From contig JAITFC010000074.1 of assembly GCA_031281635.1 (NCBI GenBank), positions 1-17,771 of the forward strand: a stretch of 17,771 nt of DNA, written 5' to 3'. This document shows, in pieces, positions 15,956 to 17,771 of the stretch. The stretch is from Puniceicoccales bacterium. Lineage in GTDB: Bacteria; Verrucomicrobiota; Verrucomicrobiia; Opitutales; JAIRLM01. Made by a program: the position numbers and the translations under genes. The notes under the pieces were generated by a model that did not search any database, had not been told where the DNA came from, and worked only from the letters and a program-made list of their open reading frames with translations. Each line of letters starts with the position of its first letter. Position 1 is the stretch's first letter.

Positions 15956-16129
15956 TCACACTCTCACATGTTCCTTCCTAGCAGCTTTGTAGAGTTGATA
16001 ACGATTAGACCCGTTGCCAAATTCTTGAAATTTGGCATCCAAGGCTGCTTTTCGGTCGATTTTCTTGAATTTTGCAATGGGCCTATTTAAATCCAGGGAA
16101 TTTACTGTCCACAGGCCTCTCCGAGGCAT
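15956..16129 (-). CDS. Possible small basic protein, 57 residues
   Basis: An ATG-started frame overlaps the last 28 bases of the pseudouridine synthase gene in a different frame and runs 57 codons. Its peptide is rich in Lys and Arg (IAKFKKIDRKAALDAKFQEF, then SNRYQLYKAARKEHVRV), uses mixed sense codons as the neighbours do, and would fill most of an otherwise empty 250-bp gap. Against it, no ribosome site precedes the ATG and I recognise no family. Translation could be coupled to rluB, or start at the internal TTG. It could also be chance. Treat it as a candidate only. Confidence 0.35.
   Translation of the reverse strand: MPRRGLWTVNSLDLNRPIAKFKKIDRKAALDAKFQEFGNGSNRYQLYKAARKEHVRV
16015..16037. 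repeat. Perfect 9-bp hairpin between rluB and serS
   Basis: TGCCAAATT (16015-16023) and AATTTGGCA (16029-16037) pair perfectly around a five-base loop. It is about 65 bases downstream of the rluB stop but has no T-tract on either side, so it is not a standard intrinsic terminator. It falls inside the possible 57-codon frame. Confidence 0.4.
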
Positions 16130-16875
16130 TGAGGGAAAAGTTTACGCATGTGCTTCTCTTGCAAGATAAAATAGCGGCCTCGGCGGATGCCGTCCAAGGT
16201 TAACCCGCCGATTTGGTAACGTTCCAGAGATTTTACGGTGTAGTCAAACGCGCTCAGCATGCGGCGGATATGTCGTTTTTTTCCGCAGGACAACGTGATG
16301 TCCACTTTTCTGCTGGATCCCTCAACCGAGCGAATGGATTTCAGTGTAAGGTTTTCACCGTCGTCACAAATACCATCCAGCAGTGCCAGCCGATGCCTTT
16401 CCCTCAGAGGTTTATCGATGGTAACATGATAGTGTTTTAAAATTCCATGTGTCGGATGCATCAGTTGCGACGCCAAATTGCCGTCATCGGTCAGCACTAC
16501 GAGCCCTTCGCTATCCTTGTCCAAACGCCCGCAGCAGATTAATTTATGATTCTTGTATGGCGCCAAAAGTGCATAAATTGTCTCCTCATTGCCGTGCAAA
16601 GGGTCGCTGTGGCTGCAAATGTATCCGCGCGGTTTGTTGAGTGCGAGGACCGTACGACGCTTAGAAATTTTTGTGGCGGGCACAGCGACACCGTGAAACG
16701 TTACCAATTGCCCGGCCAACACGCGCGTCCCAAGTGCCACCCGTTGATTATCAATCAAAACTTCACCGCGTAAAATAGCCTCCTCACCGCTCCGTCGCGA
16801 ACATACGCCAGCCTCCGAAAGAAATTTTTGCAGGCGTACTCCCGTTTGACTCAAGTTTCTATCAACATTTGCCAC
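16102..16875 (-). CDS. rluB: RsuA/RluB-family 16S/23S rRNA pseudouridine synthase
   Basis: A 257-residue enzyme that isomerises a specific rRNA uridine to pseudouridine. The N-terminal S4 RNA-binding domain is at about 13-60 (VRLQKFLSEAGVCSRRSGEE). The catalytic domain opens with LALNKPRGYICSHSDP at about 77-92. The active-site motif GRLDKDSEGLVVLTDDG is at 116-132, with catalytic Asp119; a Ser replaces the usual Thr. The C-terminus has GKKRHIRRMLSAFDY and LERYQIGGLTLDGI, typical of the RsuA/RluB/RluE/RluF group. The exact target base cannot be set from sequence alone, so the symbol is a best guess. The start is GTG at 16875, with CGGAG six bases upstream. It is divergent from tRNA-Leu. Confidence 0.88.
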   Translation of the reverse strand: MANVDRNLSQTGVRLQKFLSEAGVCSRRSGEEAILRGEVLIDNQRVALGTRVLAGQLVTFHGVAVPATKISKRRTVLALNKPRGYICSHSDPLHGNEETIYALLAPYKNHKLICCGRLDKDSEGLVVLTDDGNLASQLMHPTHGILKHYHVTIDKPLRERHRLALLDGICDDGENLTLKSIRSVEGSSRKVDITLSCGKKRHIRRMLSAFDYTVKSLERYQIGGLTLDGIRRGRYFILQEKHMRKLFPQCLGEACGQ

Positions 16876-16933
16876 AGCAGACTCCGCACGCGTTACCTTG
16901 TTTTCTAAAATTCTGTGTCCGTCAAGGAAATTT

Positions 16934-16963
16934 TTGCTTTTTTTGTGGACAATCGGTTACTTT
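16934..16963 (+). promoter_or_regulatory. Weak candidate promoter of tRNA-Leu
   Basis: TTGCTT (16934-16939) and TACTTT (16958-16963) are spaced 18 bases apart and end 20 bases before the mature tRNA. Each hexamer matches the consensus at only about three positions. A DnaA-box-like TGTGGACAA (16944-16952) lies in the spacer. Confidence 0.25.
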
Positions 16964-16982
16964 TCCCTAGCAGAGATACCGC

Positions 16983-17067
16983 GCTCGGGTGGTGAAATTG
17001 GCAGACACGCTAGACTTAGGATCTAGTGCCGCACGGCATGGGGGTTCGAGTCCCCCCTCGAGCACCA
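16983..17067 (+). tRNA. tRNA-Leu (anticodon UAG)
   Basis: A complete class II tRNA. The acceptor stem GCTCGGG pairs with CTCGAGC (17057-17063, one G-U), followed by discriminator A and an encoded CCA at 17065-17067. The anticodon stem CTAGA/TCTAG encloses loop CTTAGGA, with anticodon TAG at 17017-17019, reading CUA and probably other CUN leucine codons. A long variable arm (TGCC/GGCA) and a T-arm GGGGG/CCCCC around TTCGAGT follow. The D-arm has the usual GGTGAAATTGGCAGACA. The encoded CCA is notable because this genome also carries a CCA enzyme, whose role here would be repair, or addition to other tRNAs. Confidence 0.97.
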
Positions 17068-17154
17068 GAGCGGCTTTGTGGACGATTCATTCGACTTTTG
17101 AAAAAGATCTATTTTTTGTTGCACGACTGGAAATTTTTCTCCTAGTTGTGGATT

Positions 17155-17771
17155 ATGAGATTTTCGGGAAACATTTCGGCAACTCCGCAAACATTAGTTA
17201 TGCTAAGCGTCTCACTGTTGCTAACAGTATTTATTGTTTGTTGCATATTTAGATTACTCTGTCGACGATTGCCAAACTCGCAAAAATTTTTACGCACAAT
17301 AAAAGTTCCGTCTTCGCTTTTCATTGTTATATATTGCACATATTTGCCGATTCGCATTTTTGCAAATGACGAGCATTTAATTAAAGCTATCGACTGCCAT
17401 TTTCGAGCCATAATTATAATACTATTTGCATGGGCAATCGTTCGGATGATTAATTTCGCATGTGATTGCGCTCAACGTAGTTATTGTCAAAAGAAGTCAG
17501 ACCAGCGTAGTATTATCCCCTTTCTCCAACGCACATGCCACGTCATAATCGGAATTTCAGGAGCTCTGTTGTCGCTAAATTGTCTCGGCATTTCCGTCGG
17601 CGGCCTCTTCGCCACACTCGGCATTGGTGGCGCGCTTATTGCCTTCGCAGCCAAGGATTTATTTGCCAACATTTTCGGTTCGCTTGCTCTTATTTTAGAC
17701 AGACCTTTCCGCATCGGTGACTGGATAATTTTAAGAGACGGAAACATTGACGGCCGCGTGGAATGTATTGG
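17155..17771 (+). CDS. MscS-family mechanosensitive ion channel, cut by the right edge
   Basis: The frame is open from ATG 17155 to the window end: 205 codons, no stop. An N-terminal membrane helix is at about 13-35 (TLVMLSVSLLLTVFIVCCIF) and another hydrophobic helix at 84-101. The MscS pore region is at about 130-192: GISVGGLFATLGIGGALIAF, then AAKDLFANIFGSLALILDRP with FRIGDWI. These are the Gly/Ala-rich TM3 and the DRPFxxGDWI entry to the beta domain. MscS channels release solutes on hypo-osmotic shock. An in-frame stop at 17143 limits the start to TTG 17146 or ATG 17155; the ribosome site is weak (GTGG). The C-terminal cytoplasmic cage lies beyond the window. It follows tRNA-Leu by 87 bp. 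Confidence 0.88.
   Translation, partial: MRFSGNISATPQTLVMLSVSLLLTVFIVCCIFRLLCRRLPNSQKFLRTIKVPSSLFIVIYCTYLPIRIFANDEHLIKAIDCHFRAIIIILFAWAIVRMINFACDCAQRSYCQKKSDQRSIIPFLQRTCHVIIGISGALLSLNCLGISVGGLFATLGIGGALIAFAAKDLFANIFGSLALILDRPFRIGDWIILRDGNIDGRVECI

Overview
The window is a bacterial chromosome segment made almost entirely of core genes, with a roughly balanced base composition (not computed). The proteins indicate a Gram-negative-type organism: two SEDS glycosyltransferases (RodA and FtsW), an ExeA/GspA-type ATPase with a GspB-like partner, the MEP isoprenoid enzyme IspG, and an MscS channel. IspG carries an extra segment between its barrel and its Fe-S domain, as in Chlamydiae, Bacteroidetes and plants. 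Together with the general flavour of DnaA and the CCA enzyme, this makes a member of the PVC group (possibly Verrucomicrobiota) my best guess. That is inference, and no marker here proves it.

Layout. At 122-5356 a minus-strand run reads rodA, an RNase E/G gene, then lepA, a remnant of the familiar mre/rod/rng neighbourhood. At 5487-6434 a single plus-strand gene of unknown function sits behind a near-consensus sigma-70 promoter, between the two SEDS genes. At 6496-9069 a tightly overlapping minus-strand operon reads ExeA-like ATPase, GspB-like membrane protein, then ftsW. A 520-bp gene-free region (9070-9589) with AT-rich tracts and inverted repeats separates this operon from the divergent dnaA (9590-10990). 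At 11013-13822 is ispG followed by cca (4-bp overlap, minus strand), convergent with dnaA. At 14115-16875 are four minus-strand genes: an rluB/rsuA-type pseudouridine synthase, a possible 57-codon gene overlapping its end, serS, and rpsT with a candidate promoter. The right end is plus strand: a complete tRNA-Leu(UAG) and an MscS-family channel cut by the window edge.

How the genes work together. Most serve translation and RNA maturation (LepA, SerS, S20, CCA enzyme, RNase E/G, pseudouridine synthase, tRNA-Leu) or envelope growth and division (RodA, FtsW, and perhaps the ExeA/GspB-like pair). DnaA adds replication initiation and IspG supplies isoprenoids, including the undecaprenyl carrier that the SEDS enzymes depend on. 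There is no sign of phage, insertion sequences, CRISPR arrays or rRNA.

The points most worth a second look are the orphan plus-strand gene with its promoter, the co-operonic ExeA/GspB-like/FtsW arrangement with a Cys/His cluster in the middle protein, the perfect inverted repeat upstream of dnaA, and an unlisted small reading frame between rluB and serS.
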